From: Thiomicrorhabdus sp963677355
GTDB lineage: Bacteria; Pseudomonadota; Gammaproteobacteria; Thiomicrospirales; Thiomicrospiraceae
DNA length: 64,000 nucleotides
NCBI GenBank assembly: GCA_963677355.2
Contig: CAXXXQ010000002.1
Location: 62,001 to 126,000 of the forward strand
Direction of reading: 5' to 3'
The number at the start of each line of letters is the position of its first letter. Position 1 is the first letter of the stretch. The notes beneath the pieces are model-generated. The model was not told where the DNA came from. It made no database searches and saw only the letters and a list, made by a program, of their open reading frames with translations. This document shows positions 1-11,441 of this stretch, piece after piece. The position numbers and the translations under genes were made by a program.

Positions 1-1
1 A

Positions 2-799
2 AAAGTGCTGCACATGAATGATAAAGGTGAGATTTGTACCAATGCATTGAAAGGCATGGTTTCGGAAAACACCAAATTCATCTCTGTCGTGCATATGTCG
101 AATGCGTTGGGAACCATTAACCCGGTCAAAGTGATGGCGGAAATTGCCCATTCTGTCGGCGCTAAAATCATGGTGGACGGGGCGCAGGCTACACCGCATA
201 TGCGCGTTGATGTTCAGGATTTGGATTGTGATTTCTATGCGCTTTCCGGGCATAAAATGTACGGGCCGACCGGAATTGGTGTGCTCTACGCCAAAGAAGA
301 GATTCTGGAAGCCATGCCTCCTTATCAGGGCGGCGGCGATATGATCTATTCGGTGACCTTTGATAAAACCGAATACAACGTTTTGCCTTATAAGTTTGAA
401 GCGGGAACACCGCATATTTCCGGTGCGATCGGTTTGGCGGCGGCCGTCGATTTTCTGGAAGAGATCGGTCTGGATAATATTGCTGCCAAAGAAGCGGACC
501 TATTAGCTTATGCCACCGACAAGCTGTCGGAGATTGAAGGCCTGCGTATTATCGGTCAAGCTGATAACAAAGGGGCGGTGGTTTCGTTTGTGATCGACGG
601 GGTACATCCGCACGACATGGCAACTTTGATGGATCAAGATGGTATTGCGGTGCGTGCCAGCCACCATTGTGCCATGCCGGTTATGCAACATTTCAATGTA
701 CCGGCGACGATTCGCGCTTCGCTAGGTGTGTATAACAATTACGAAGATATCGATCGACTAGTGGTTTCAATTGAAGACGCTAAGGAGATGTTGCTGTAA
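2..799 (+). CDS. sufS: SufS-type cysteine desulfurase, 3' part only
   Basis: PLP-dependent cysteine desulfurase (fold type I) that removes sulfur from cysteine for Fe-S cluster assembly. The gene enters from the left edge, so the N-terminal third is missing; the reading frame is open from base 2. Visible are the SGHKMYGPTG block carrying the PLP lysine, a GGGDMI segment and, near the C-terminus, RASHHCAMP with the catalytic cysteine in the loop typical of group II (SufS/CsdA) enzymes rather than IscS. No suf partner follows it in the window. It may serve as the main desulfurase, because the isc cluster further on (iscR, iscA) has no iscS. Family assignment is secure; SufS rather than CsdA is inferred. 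Confidence 0.9.
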   Translation, partial: KVLHMNDKGEICTNALKGMVSENTKFISVVHMSNALGTINPVKVMAEIAHSVGAKIMVDGAQATPHMRVDVQDLDCDFYALSGHKMYGPTGIGVLYAKEEILEAMPPYQGGGDMIYSVTFDKTEYNVLPYKFEAGTPHISGAIGLAAAVDFLEEIGLDNIAAKEADLLAYATDKLSEIEGLRIIGQADNKGAVVSFVIDGVHPHDMATLMDQDGIAVRASHHCAMPVMQHFNVPATIRASLGVYNNYEDIDRLVVSIEDAKEMLL

Positions 800-897
800 T
801 TCGCATCGAGGCTAATCTGGCGTCCACCAGCTTTTCAAATCAAGTTCGCCAAAGCGTTCGCTTTGCTATAAGATGCTCATAAGTCAATTTTCAAAAG

Positions 898-1260
898 ATG
901 CTTATGAGCTCGCCATCAAAAAGTCCTCTTGAGTGGATTCAATTAGAGTTAATTCCGTTACCGGATCAAATTCATCATGTCGAAGAATGCTTGGTGTGGT
1001 GGAATCCGCAGACCGGTGAAATTCTCGGCGATGCTGCCGAGACAATTATCGATATTATCAACGCCCAGTTGCTGAAAGGCAGTGTCACTAATACCAGCGG
1101 TACGATCGAACTGTCCGATCCATTCAAGAAACCGACCGAATTGGCTTCTGTCCTAGGGCAGTTTTTCTGGGTGGTGCCAATGCCTGTCGCCCATGCTTAT
1201 GAGCGTGCCGGAAGCGATAGTCAGCAGGCGTCTGAATCAGACACCGTCGCATTGCAATAA
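898..1260 (+). CDS. hypothetical protein, 120 aa, upstream of murC
   Basis: I do not recognise this protein. It is about 120 residues, has no signal peptide or membrane segment, and contains an aromatic stretch (ECLVWWNPQTGEILGD near residues 31-46) and a hydrophobic QFFWVVPMPVAHAY segment near residue 90; the last 20 residues are polar and look disordered. Two in-frame ATGs (898 and 904) are possible starts, neither with a strong Shine-Dalgarno sequence. It sits about 100 bases after sufS and 90 bases before murC on the same strand, so it may share their transcription. Codon use looks like that of the neighbours, so I take it as a real gene of unknown function. Confidence 0.6.
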   Translation: MLMSSPSKSPLEWIQLELIPLPDQIHHVEECLVWWNPQTGEILGDAAETIIDIINAQLLKGSVTNTSGTIELSDPFKKPTELASVLGQFFWVVPMPVAHAYERAGSDSQQASESDTVALQ

Positions 1261-1352
1261 ATGCCTTTTCACAACCGATTTTTTGCAGTCTATAGCGGCA
1301 AAGCGTTGTATGATATGCGCATATTTTTTGTAATTTGAAAGTACGTTATTGA

Positions 1353-2732
1353 ATGAAAGAACAGGTCAAGCAGATTCACTTTGTTGGAATTGGTGGCGTC
1401 GGCATGGCGGGCATCGCCGAAGTATGTTTAAACCTAGGTTTTGTCGTCAGCGGCTCGGATTTAAGACGCAATCCGACGGTCGATAGATTGGAAGAGTTAG
1501 GCGCTCTGGTTCAGTTGGGACACGAAGCCAATCACGTGCGCAATACTGACGTGGTGGTGGTATCGACCGCGATCGGAGTGGGAAACCCTGAAGTAAACTG
1601 GGCTAAAGAACAGCGCGTGCCGGTGATTCCAAGAGCTGAAATGTTAGCCGAGTTAATGCGGATGCGTTTCGGGATCGCGATTGCCGGAACCCACGGTAAA
1701 ACCACGACTACCAGTCTGGCGGCAGCGGTATTAACCCAAGGCGGAATTGACCCGACTTTTGTGATTGGCGGTAAACTCAATCAAATCGGTTCCAATGCCC
1801 GTCTTGGCTCCAGTAATTACCTAGTGGCAGAAGCGGATGAGTCGGATGCCTCTTTCTTGCATCTTTCGCCTATGATGTCGGTTATTACTAATATCGATGA
1901 AGATCATATGGAAACCTATCAGGGCGATTATCAGGTATTGGAGAATACCTTTATCGAGTTTATTCACCGTCTGCCGTTCTATGGCAAAGCGATTTTGTGT
2001 ATCGACGATGAAAATATTCAGAAGATGTTGCCTAAGCTGTCCAGAAAGGTCAGTACCTACGGCTTTTCCAAGCAAGCCGATATTCGCGCAGTCAATGTCA
2101 AGGCGAAAGGGCTACAGATGAGCTTCGATGTCGAAGTGGGCGAGCTACAGTCTTTCTCAGTGGTACTGAATATTCCCGGCCGTCACAATGTGTTGAACTC
2201 CTTGGCAGCGATCGCAATCGGTTTGGATTTAGGGGTTTCCGTCGAAGCCATTCAGCAAGCGTTGGCTGAGTTCGGCGGTGTCGGGCGCCGTTTTGAAGTT
2301 TACCCGCACACTGAGGTTGCCGGGCATAAGGTGACTTTGATTGACGATTACGGGCATCACCCGACCGAGTTGGAAGCAACGATCAGTACCGCAAAGAATG
2401 CCTATCCGGACAAACGTTTAGTGTTGGTGTTTCAGCCGCATCGCTATACACGAACTCGAGATCTATTTGATGAGTTTATCCAAGCATTGACCGGGCCGGA
2501 TTTGGTTGTGTTATTGGATGTCTATGCAGCCGGAGAGACGCCACTGCCTAATTTTGACTCTAAAGCTTTATTGCAAGCTTTGCGCCTGAGAGGGGGCAAC
2601 GGTTTCTACGCCGAGAGTCAGGCTCAACTTGATGCTCTGGCTAAAGATATTCTGCTTGATGATGATGTTCTGTTGGTCATGGGGGCAGGAGACGTCGGTC
2701 AGGTTTCCAAGCGTTGGCAATCGCAAGCATAG
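1353..2732 (+). CDS. murC: UDP-N-acetylmuramate--L-alanine ligase
   Basis: Cytoplasmic ATP-dependent ligase that adds L-alanine to UDP-MurNAc, the first amino acid of the peptidoglycan stem peptide. The 459-residue length fits MurC. The N-terminus has the Rossmann-like HFVGIGGVGMAGIAE motif; the ATP-binding loop AGTHGKTTTT lies near residue 112; the central domain has the ITNIDEDHME motif and the C-terminal domain has DDYGHHPTE and FQPHRYTRT. It opens the murC-ddl-ftsQ-ftsA run. murB, which usually lies between murC and ddl in gammaproteobacteria, is absent here: only about 40 bases separate the two genes. Confidence 0.97.
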   Translation: MKEQVKQIHFVGIGGVGMAGIAEVCLNLGFVVSGSDLRRNPTVDRLEELGALVQLGHEANHVRNTDVVVVSTAIGVGNPEVNWAKEQRVPVIPRAEMLAELMRMRFGIAIAGTHGKTTTTSLAAAVLTQGGIDPTFVIGGKLNQIGSNARLGSSNYLVAEADESDASFLHLSPMMSVITNIDEDHMETYQGDYQVLENTFIEFIHRLPFYGKAILCIDDENIQKMLPKLSRKVSTYGFSKQADIRAVNVKAKGLQMSFDVEVGELQSFSVVLNIPGRHNVLNSLAAIAIGLDLGVSVEAIQQALAEFGGVGRRFEVYPHTEVAGHKVTLIDDYGHHPTELEATISTAKNAYPDKRLVLVFQPHRYTRTRDLFDEFIQALTGPDLVVLLDVYAAGETPLPNFDSKALLQALRLRGGNGFYAESQAQLDALAKDILLDDDVLLVMGAGDVGQVSKRWQSQA

Positions 2733-2773
2733 CTTAAATAGCTAATCAGTCGTTATAAGGTAGATGGGAAAAA

Positions 2774-3691
2774 ATGATGCAAGAATTTGGAAAAGTTGCG
2801 GTTCTAATGGGCGGCAAAGCTGCGGAAAGAGAAGTCTCATTACGCAGCGGACAGGCGGTTACGCAAGCCTTGCTTGACGCCGGAGTGGATGCCTATTCCG
2901 AAGACGTTAGTCAGATAGATGAGCTGCAACGAATTGCCAAAGAGTATGACCGCGCTTTTATTGCCTTACATGGTCGCTGGGGTGAAGACGGTGTGGTGCA
3001 AGCGGTTCTGGACGATCTCGGTTTACCTTATACCGGCAGCGGCATGCAGGCTTCTGCGATTGCGATGGATAAGCTGCGCACCAAATGGTTGTGGATGGGC
3101 GCCGGTTTACCGACACCAGGGTTTGTCTGGGTTTCCGAATATATGCCGTTGGACATCGACGCGTTTGATCTGCCTTTCCCGGTCATCGTTAAGCCTTGCC
3201 GTGAAGGCTCAAGTATCGGTATGCGTAAAGTCGATAATAAAGAGGCGTTGCAGGAAGCGGTGGCGTTTGCCCAGCAATATGACTCTGAGGTGTTGATTGA
3301 ACAGTGGATCACCGGCCGAGAATATACCTGCGGCGTGTTGAATGGCCGAGCTTTGCCGTTAATTCAATTGGTGACTTCGCACGACTTCTACGACTTTGAT
3401 GCAAAATACAAGTCAAACGATACTCAGTACATCTGTCCGTGTGGACTGGAAGCAGAGCTGGAAGCGGAAATTCAGCAGTTGGCTTTGCAAGCCTTTAATG
3501 TGGTTGGCTCCGAAGGTTGGGGGCGTATCGATATTATGCTCGATGAATCCGAGCAGCCATGGTTGATTGAATTGAATTCAGTGCCGGGCATGACCGATCA
3601 CAGCTTGGTGCCGATGGCAGCCAAGGTGGCCGGCTCAAGTTTCCAAGAACTGGTTTTGGAAATTCTGCAAACTACGCTGGAATCGAAATAG
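2774..3691 (+). CDS. ddl: D-alanine--D-alanine ligase
   Basis: ATP-grasp ligase forming the D-Ala-D-Ala dipeptide for peptidoglycan precursors. At 305 residues it has the DdlB length. Visible family blocks are VLMGGKAAEREVSLRSG at the N-terminus, ALHGRWGEDG, PVIVKPCREGSSIGM in the ATP-grasp domain, and ELNSVPGMTDHSLVP near residue 265 with metal- and substrate-binding residues. Two adjacent ATGs (2774, 2777) are preceded by an AAGG-type site about 15 bases upstream. It lies between murC and ftsQ as in the usual division/cell-wall cluster. Confidence 0.97.
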   Translation: MMQEFGKVAVLMGGKAAEREVSLRSGQAVTQALLDAGVDAYSEDVSQIDELQRIAKEYDRAFIALHGRWGEDGVVQAVLDDLGLPYTGSGMQASAIAMDKLRTKWLWMGAGLPTPGFVWVSEYMPLDIDAFDLPFPVIVKPCREGSSIGMRKVDNKEALQEAVAFAQQYDSEVLIEQWITGREYTCGVLNGRALPLIQLVTSHDFYDFDAKYKSNDTQYICPCGLEAELEAEIQQLALQAFNVVGSEGWGRIDIMLDESEQPWLIELNSVPGMTDHSLVPMAAKVAGSSFQELVLEILQTTLESK

Positions 3692-3703
3692 TAGGTTATT
3701 CGC

Positions 3704-4393
3704 TTGAATAAAAAACGCGCCTTTCAAATTTCGGTTCTGATCATCGCTTTGGTCGGGATGATCTCTATTGTTTGGTTGCTGACTCAAAAACACTCACCGC
3801 TGTATCAACCGATCCAAGATTACGAGTTGACAACCCCGCTTAAACAACTTTCCAAAGCCGAGATCGACAAGTCGATCGCTCCGTATTTGGGCGGCTCTTT
3901 TTGGGAAATTCCGCTGGATAAAATTCAGGCCGAATTAACGCGCATGGATTGGATCAAATCTGCCGAAGTTAAACGCAAGTGGCCGAACTTACTGTATGTT
4001 TCGGTCGTTGAACAAACGCCGGTGGCGCGCTGGAATGAAAACGGTTTGATTAATGGCGCCGGAGAAGTGTTTTTTCCGGCGGATATCTCTGGTTACGAAA
4101 ATCTGGTTTTAATCGAGGGAGAGCTTAACGACTCATCCGAAATCCTTTCTAAATTTATTGGTTTGCAGAACCAGTTGAATGTTTTGAATATGACCATTGA
4201 GAAGCTTAGTTTCCAAAATGAAGTGTGGAAAATTCAAATATTGAAAGGGCCGCAAATCATCGTCGATTCTTCAGGTTATGAAACCAAAATTCATCGCTTT
4301 ATTCGAGCACTGCCGAAGATCGATAAAGGGTTGAGAAATTCAGCAAGAGTTTATGATTTACGCTATAGTAATGGTTTTATTGTAGCGAACTAG
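3704..4393 (+). CDS. ftsQ: cell division protein FtsQ
   Basis: Bitopic inner-membrane divisome protein that links early and late division proteins (FtsB/FtsL). It begins with a short cytoplasmic tail (NKKRAF), one transmembrane segment at about residues 9-26, then a periplasmic POTRA-like domain (GGSFWEIPLDKIQ ... WIKSAEVKRKWPN) and the FtsQ beta domain. It is 229 residues long, slightly shorter than E. coli FtsQ. The start is a TTG 12 bases after the ddl stop, with a weak TAGGT site upstream. It is followed by ftsA after about 60 bases. Confidence 0.92.
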   Translation: MNKKRAFQISVLIIALVGMISIVWLLTQKHSPLYQPIQDYELTTPLKQLSKAEIDKSIAPYLGGSFWEIPLDKIQAELTRMDWIKSAEVKRKWPNLLYVSVVEQTPVARWNENGLINGAGEVFFPADISGYENLVLIEGELNDSSEILSKFIGLQNQLNVLNMTIEKLSFQNEVWKIQILKGPQIIVDSSGYETKIHRFIRALPKIDKGLRNSARVYDLRYSNGFIVAN

Positions 4394-4451
4394 CGAAACG
4401 GTTTTTTACAAAGCAAATTGAGCGTGAAATTGGAAGAAGGTAAAGCTTAAA

Positions 4452-5699
4452 ATGGCGCGAAAACAACACTCCTTGAACACCATTGTCGGATTAGATATTG
4501 GTACCTCAAAAATTGCCGCGATTATCGGTAAAATCAAAGCAGATGGCGAAATTGAAGTCGTTGGGATGGGTACCTATCCTTCTCGAGGTTTAAAAAAGGG
4601 CGTTGTTGTTAATATCGATGCGACGGTCGAATCGATCCAGCGCGCAATTGACGAAGCGGAGCGTATGTCCGGTTTTGAAGCGCAATCCGTTTATGTCGGC
4701 ATCGCCGGCAGCCATATCAAAAGTTTCAATTCCAACGGCATGGTTGCTATTCGCAATCAAGATGTGCAAGCAGACGATATCGAGCGCGTGATGGAAGCAG
4801 CACAGACGATTGCCATTCCCGGCGATCAGCGCGTGTTGCATATCCTTTCTCAGGAATACATCATCGACAACCAGGGCGGAATCAGAGAACCGGTGGGAAT
4901 GTCCGGGGTTCGTCTGGAAGCCAAAGTGCATATGGTGACTGGTTCGGTTAGTGCCGCGCAAAACATTACCAAATGTGTCGAACGCTGTAATCTGGATGTC
5001 GCCGATATCATTTTGGAGCAACTGGCGTCCAGTGAAGCAGTACTGTCTGAAGATGAAAAAGAATTAGGCGTTTGTTTGGTGGATATCGGTGGCGGTACCA
5101 CCGATATTGCAGTATTCCATAAAGGTGCTATTCGTCACACTGCAGTCATTTCGGTGGCCGGTGACCAAGTAACCAATGATATCGCCGTCGCATTACGCAC
5201 GCCGACTCAAGCGGCTGAAGAGATTAAACGCAAATACGCTTGCGCTTTGCCGCAGTTGATCGATAAAGATGAAGAGATTGAAGTAGCCAGTGTCGGAGAC
5301 AGACCGGCACGTTGTCTATCTCGTCGTACCTTGGTCGAGGTGATCGAACCGCGTTACGAAGAGCTGTTCCAGTTGATTCAGGCCGAGTTGCGCAGCGCCG
5401 GTTTCGAAGATGTCTTAGCGGCCGGAATTGTCCTTACAGGCGGTAGTTCATTAGTGGAAGGCGCTGTCGAATTGGCTGAGGAAGTTTTCCATATGCCGGT
5501 TCGTTTGGGTTATCCGCAAGGGGTCCAAGGCCTGAAAGACGAAGTGAATAGTCCTTCTTACGCTACAACGGTCGGTCTTTTAATGCATGCTCGAGATCAT
5601 ATGGGAACTTCCATCACGGAGCTTAACGAGCGTAGCAGCTTATCAGATGCCGGTTCTATTTTCACTCGTATGAAAACTTGGTTTAGCAACAGTTTTTAA
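4452..5699 (+). CDS. ftsA: cell division protein FtsA
   Basis: Actin-like ATPase that tethers FtsZ filaments to the inner membrane. The phosphate-1 motif GLDIGTSKIAAIIG is near residue 14, the SHS2 (1C) subdomain follows, and the second phosphate-binding motif DIGGGTTDIAVF is near residue 208. The C-terminus ends in an amphipathic segment (SIFTRMKTWFSNSF), the membrane-targeting helix. It is 415 residues, the normal length. In nearly all gammaproteobacteria ftsZ follows directly; here the next gene is lpxC and the 70-base gap has no trace of ftsZ. Confidence 0.97.
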   Translation: MARKQHSLNTIVGLDIGTSKIAAIIGKIKADGEIEVVGMGTYPSRGLKKGVVVNIDATVESIQRAIDEAERMSGFEAQSVYVGIAGSHIKSFNSNGMVAIRNQDVQADDIERVMEAAQTIAIPGDQRVLHILSQEYIIDNQGGIREPVGMSGVRLEAKVHMVTGSVSAAQNITKCVERCNLDVADIILEQLASSEAVLSEDEKELGVCLVDIGGGTTDIAVFHKGAIRHTAVISVAGDQVTNDIAVALRTPTQAAEEIKRKYACALPQLIDKDEEIEVASVGDRPARCLSRRTLVEVIEPRYEELFQLIQAELRSAGFEDVLAAGIVLTGGSSLVEGAVELAEEVFHMPVRLGYPQGVQGLKDEVNSPSYATTVGLLMHARDHMGTSITELNERSSLSDAGSIFTRMKTWFSNSF

Positions 5700-5744
5700 C
5701 CTTGCCTAGCCTTGATTTTCAATGGCAGTGAAAAATGAAATTTA

Positions 5745-5753
5745 TGCTAAAAT
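5745..5753 (+). promoter_or_regulatory. candidate extended -10 promoter for lpxC
   Basis: The ftsA-lpxC gap contains TGCTAAAAT, an extended -10 element (TGN followed by TAAAAT), about 90 bases before the chosen lpxC start. No good -35 is visible at 17 bases, which is tolerated with an extended -10. This would give lpxC its own transcription after loss of ftsZ from the cluster. Inferred from consensus only. Confidence 0.35.
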
Positions 5754-5845
5754 AGTCCAATTTTCAGCACGTGGTTACGCAACGAAGTGAGACGGCGTGT
5801 TTAGGCTTGCCAAAGCCGTTAACCAATAATAATGAGTTTTTCCCT

Positions 5846-6766
5846 TTGAAACAGAGAACCCTTGCTAATCCCATTAAAGCCAAAGGAATTGGCTTGCACA
5901 CAGGGCATGAGTCAGTGATGACTTTACGTCCCGCTCCTGCCGATACCGGTATTGTTTTCAGACGTATCGATTCAGACCCCGTTGTCGAATTTAAAGTTTC
6001 GCCTGAGATTGTCGGTGAAACGACTTTGTGTACTACCATCGTTAATGAAGGCCTGGAGAAGCCGGTCAAAATCGCGACTATCGAACACCTGATGTCCGCT
6101 TTGGCTGGAGTCGGTATCGACAATATCTACATCGATATCACTTCGGACGAAGTGCCGATTATGGACGGTAGTTCTTCGCATTTCATTTTCTTGTTGCAGT
6201 CGGCCGGTGTGAATATTCAGGAAGCGCCGAAGAAGTTTGTGCGTATTACTAAGCCGATTCGTGTCGAGAATGACAAGGGTGGATGGGCAGAGTTTGCCCC
6301 TTATGAAGGTTACCGTTTGAATTTCTCGATTGAGTTCGAACATCCTGCCTTTAAAGAGACGGCTGAAAAGATGACGCTCGAGTTTTCATCGACTTCCTAC
6401 TTCAAAGAGGTCAGTCGTGCCAGAACTTTCGGATTCATGAAAGATATGGAATATCTGCGCGCTAAAAATCTCGGGTTGGGTGCAAGTTTAAAAAATGCGA
6501 TCGGTCTGGATGACGAAGGCGTTATGAACGTTGAAGGTTTACGTAACAAAGACGAATTTGTACGTCATAAAATCTTGGATGCGGTAGGTGATCTGTATAT
6601 GCTCGGCCATCCGATTGTCGGTGAGTTCACTGCGCATAAATCTGGACATGCACTGAACAATCAATTGCTACGCGCTTTGATGGCTCAGCCGGATGCCTAT
6701 GAAATCACCACTTATGAAACCGAGAAACCTCCGGTTCGTTACGGTAGTAGCAAAGTTTTAATGTAA
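5846..6766 (+). CDS. lpxC: UDP-3-O-acyl-N-acetylglucosamine deacetylase
   Basis: Zinc metalloamidase catalysing the committed step of lipid A synthesis in the cytoplasm. Zinc and catalytic residues are visible in EHLMSALAGVG (first zinc histidine), HKILDAVGDLYMLG (second histidine and aspartate) and HKSGHALNN (catalytic histidine). The open frame extends back to a GTG at 5771, but homology begins with KQRTLANPIKAKGIGLHTG. A TTG at 5846, preceded by a weak TGAG site about 10 bases upstream, gives 306 residues, almost exactly the E. coli length, so I chose it. A terminator follows directly. Confidence 0.95.
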   Translation: MKQRTLANPIKAKGIGLHTGHESVMTLRPAPADTGIVFRRIDSDPVVEFKVSPEIVGETTLCTTIVNEGLEKPVKIATIEHLMSALAGVGIDNIYIDITSDEVPIMDGSSSHFIFLLQSAGVNIQEAPKKFVRITKPIRVENDKGGWAEFAPYEGYRLNFSIEFEHPAFKETAEKMTLEFSSTSYFKEVSRARTFGFMKDMEYLRAKNLGLGASLKNAIGLDDEGVMNVEGLRNKDEFVRHKILDAVGDLYMLGHPIVGEFTAHKSGHALNNQLLRALMAQPDAYEITTYETEKPPVRYGSSKVLM

Positions 6767-6791
6767 ACGGGATTGTTGATCAAACCCTAAA

Positions 6792-6827
6792 GCGCCCATC
6801 GAATTTTATTCATGGGCGTTTTTTTTG
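6792..6827. terminator. bidirectional terminator between lpxC and dciA
   Basis: Stem CGCCCAT (6793-6799) pairs with ATGGGCG (6812-6818), followed by an eight-T run. It ends lpxC on the plus strand and overlaps the 3' end of the convergent dciA gene. Confidence 0.8.
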
Positions 6828-7243
6828 GCTCTTAGACTGAGAGAATACAAGGCCTTCTGTAGGCCTTCGGATTTGATTTGCCGGCTAATCTCAATCATCT
6901 CTTCGGCATCTTGTTCGCTTGGCGGAATAACCTCTTTTTTGACTTTTTTCGGTTCGGCCGGTTTGGGCAGAATGTGAACCTTAACCCGATTCAACTCCAG
7001 ATGCGGGAAATGTTCTTGATAGACGGCCAGTAAATTGGGTTCGTAAAACCGCAGTTGGGTTGCCCAAATGGCTTCATCGAGCTGAAGCAATAAGCTCTGT
7101 TTTTCAAAACTAACGCCAACCAGATGCATTTTCAATTCATCCGGCAAGTTCTCGTGAGCAACGTCCAGTAGAGCTTGAAAAAGCTGGGCATCCGCCAATA
7201 AGTTTTTTAATGCGCCTTGTGCTTGATTTAACAATGGTTTCAT
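6806..7243 (-). CDS. dciA: DciA-family (DUF721) helicase-loading protein
   Basis: Short protein of the DUF721/DciA family, the ancestral bacterial loader of the replicative helicase DnaB. The N-terminal KH-like domain is seen as KPLLNQAQGALKNLL ... LPDELKMHLVGVSFEKQSLLLQ ... WATQLRF (the conserved W-A-T-x-L-R pattern). The C-terminal part is charged and proline-rich (LPKPAEPKKVKKE). The open frame could begin 13 residues earlier at 7282, but family members start close to this methionine, giving about 145 residues. It lies divergent from secA, a common DciA location in gammaproteobacteria, and convergent with lpxC. Confidence 0.82.
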   Translation of the reverse strand: MKPLLNQAQGALKNLLADAQLFQALLDVAHENLPDELKMHLVGVSFEKQSLLLQLDEAIWATQLRFYEPNLLAVYQEHFPHLELNRVKVHILPKPAEPKKVKKEVIPPSEQDAEEMIEISRQIKSEGLQKALYSLSLRAKKNAHE

Positions 7244-7343
7244 AGAGTGATTTTGTAGAATTATGTTAGAATACTTCATCATTTTAACGCAATCAAAATG
7301 GCTAAGAGTATTTAGCGTAATTTAAAATAGAAAGAACACATAA

Positions 7344-10082
<2,739 letters not shown>

Positions 10083-10117
10083 TTCGCAGTATTCTTTAAC
10101 AAAAGCGTTTGCTTTGA

Positions 10118-10145
10118 GCCCACCGAAAGGTGGGCTTTTCGTTTT
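10118..10145 (+). terminator. rho-independent terminator after secA
   Basis: Stem GCCCACC / GGTGGGC with a GAAA tetraloop, followed by TTTTCGTTTT, 36 bases after the secA stop. Confidence 0.85.
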
Positions 10146-10177
10146 AGGCTTGGTTAACAAGATTTAGAGATAAAGTG

Positions 10178-11383
10178 ATGGAAAATATTGAATTACACCC
10201 GATTGCCGGTGTTTATTTAGGTGCGTGTGCCGCTAAAATCAAAAAGAACGGTAAGACCGACATGGTTATTCTTGAACTCGCGGAAGGGTCGAGAACCGCA
10301 GCGACGTTTACCTTGAATGCCTTTTGTGCCGCACCGGTTACTTTAGCCAAAAACAACTTAAAGGCTGCGTCGCCGCGAGCTTTGATCATCAATAGCGGGA
10401 ATGCCAATGCCGGAACCGGCGAGCAGGGCATGAAAGACGCCCAGCAGACCTGTGAATGGGTGGCCAAAGAGCTGGGTTGCGATGCCAATCAAGTATTGCC
10501 TTTCTCTACCGGTGTCATTGGTGAGAACCTGCCGATGGAAAAATTCCAAACCGGGATTCCGATGGCACTGTCCAATCTTTCCATTACCGGTTGGACAGAC
10601 GCAAGCCAAGGCATTATGACCACCGATTTAGTGCCGAAAACCTACAGCAAAGTGATTGATATCGACGGCCATGCCGTTACCTTGACCGGTATGTCAAAAG
10701 GGTCCGGCATGATTCATCCGAATATGGCGACCATGCTTGGCTTCGCGGCAACCGATGCGCGAATTTCTCAAGCCTGTTTGGATAAAGCCTTGTTGGACTC
10801 GGTGAATCTGTCGTTTAATCGTATTACCGTCGATGGCGATACTTCAACCAATGATGCCTGTACCTTAACCGCGACGCAACAGGCGGATATGCCGGAAATC
10901 ACTGATGTCAATTCGTCTGCCTACCAGCAGTTTGCCGAGGCGATCAACGAGATGATGATTGCGCTGGCACAGATGATTGTTCGTGATGGCGAAGGGGCAA
11001 CCAAGTTTGTCAGTATTATTGTCGAAAGCGGTCGCGACCAAGCAGAGTGTTTGCTGGTGGCAAATACGGTGGCTTTGTCACCGCTGGTAAAAACAGCATT
11101 GTTTGCTTCCGACCCTAACTGGGGTCGTATTTTGGCCGCCGTCGGCCGTGCCGGTGTAGAGAATCTGGATATCAATACGCTGAAGATTTTCCTTGGCGAT
11201 GTCTGTATTGTTGAAAACGGTGGTCGTTCGGCAACCTATACTGAAGAATCCGGACAAGCCGTCATGGATAAAACCGATATTGATATTTTGATTCAACTGA
11301 ATCGCGGCGATGCGACGGAAACAGTATGGACTACCGACTTCTCTTATGACTACGTCAAGATCAATGCCGAGTACCGAAGTTAA
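10178..11383 (+). CDS. argJ: bifunctional ornithine acetyltransferase / N-acetylglutamate synthase
   Basis: ArgJ transfers the acetyl group from N-acetylornithine to glutamate, closing the cyclic arginine pathway, and in bifunctional forms also makes N-acetylglutamate from acetyl-CoA. The self-cleaving site KGSGMIHPNMATMLGF, with the nucleophilic threonine, lies near residue 180. NSGNANAGTGEQG and DPNWGRILAAVGRAG are further family blocks. At 401 residues it is full length; ATG at 10178 follows an in-frame GTG at 10175. A bifunctional ArgJ would make the separate synthase ArgA dispensable, which matters because argA near 29 kb is frameshifted. Confidence 0.95.
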   Translation: MENIELHPIAGVYLGACAAKIKKNGKTDMVILELAEGSRTAATFTLNAFCAAPVTLAKNNLKAASPRALIINSGNANAGTGEQGMKDAQQTCEWVAKELGCDANQVLPFSTGVIGENLPMEKFQTGIPMALSNLSITGWTDASQGIMTTDLVPKTYSKVIDIDGHAVTLTGMSKGSGMIHPNMATMLGFAATDARISQACLDKALLDSVNLSFNRITVDGDTSTNDACTLTATQQADMPEITDVNSSAYQQFAEAINEMMIALAQMIVRDGEGATKFVSIIVESGRDQAECLLVANTVALSPLVKTALFASDPNWGRILAAVGRAGVENLDINTLKIFLGDVCIVENGGRSATYTEESGQAVMDKTDIDILIQLNRGDATETVWTTDFSYDYVKINAEYRS

Positions 11384-11409
11384 TCGGTTCAGGTACTTAT
11401 TCAGTAAAC

Positions 11410-11440
11410 AAAAAAGCCATTCAATCGAATGGCTTTTTTT
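11410..11440 (+). terminator. argJ terminator, left copy of the repeat flanking the cassette array
   Basis: Stem AAAAAAGCCATTC / GAATGGCTTTTTTT with loop AATC. A near-copy (loop GATT) lies at 17980-18009 on the far side of the array. About 41 of 45 positions from TCAGTAAACAAAAAAG onward agree between the two copies. Confidence 0.88.
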
Positions 11441-11441
11441 G

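Noticed and set aside
4590..5101. Long minus-strand ORFs inside ftsA
   Set aside because: Shadows of a well-conserved gene; the same applies to those inside secA, leuA, der and the large oxidoreductase.
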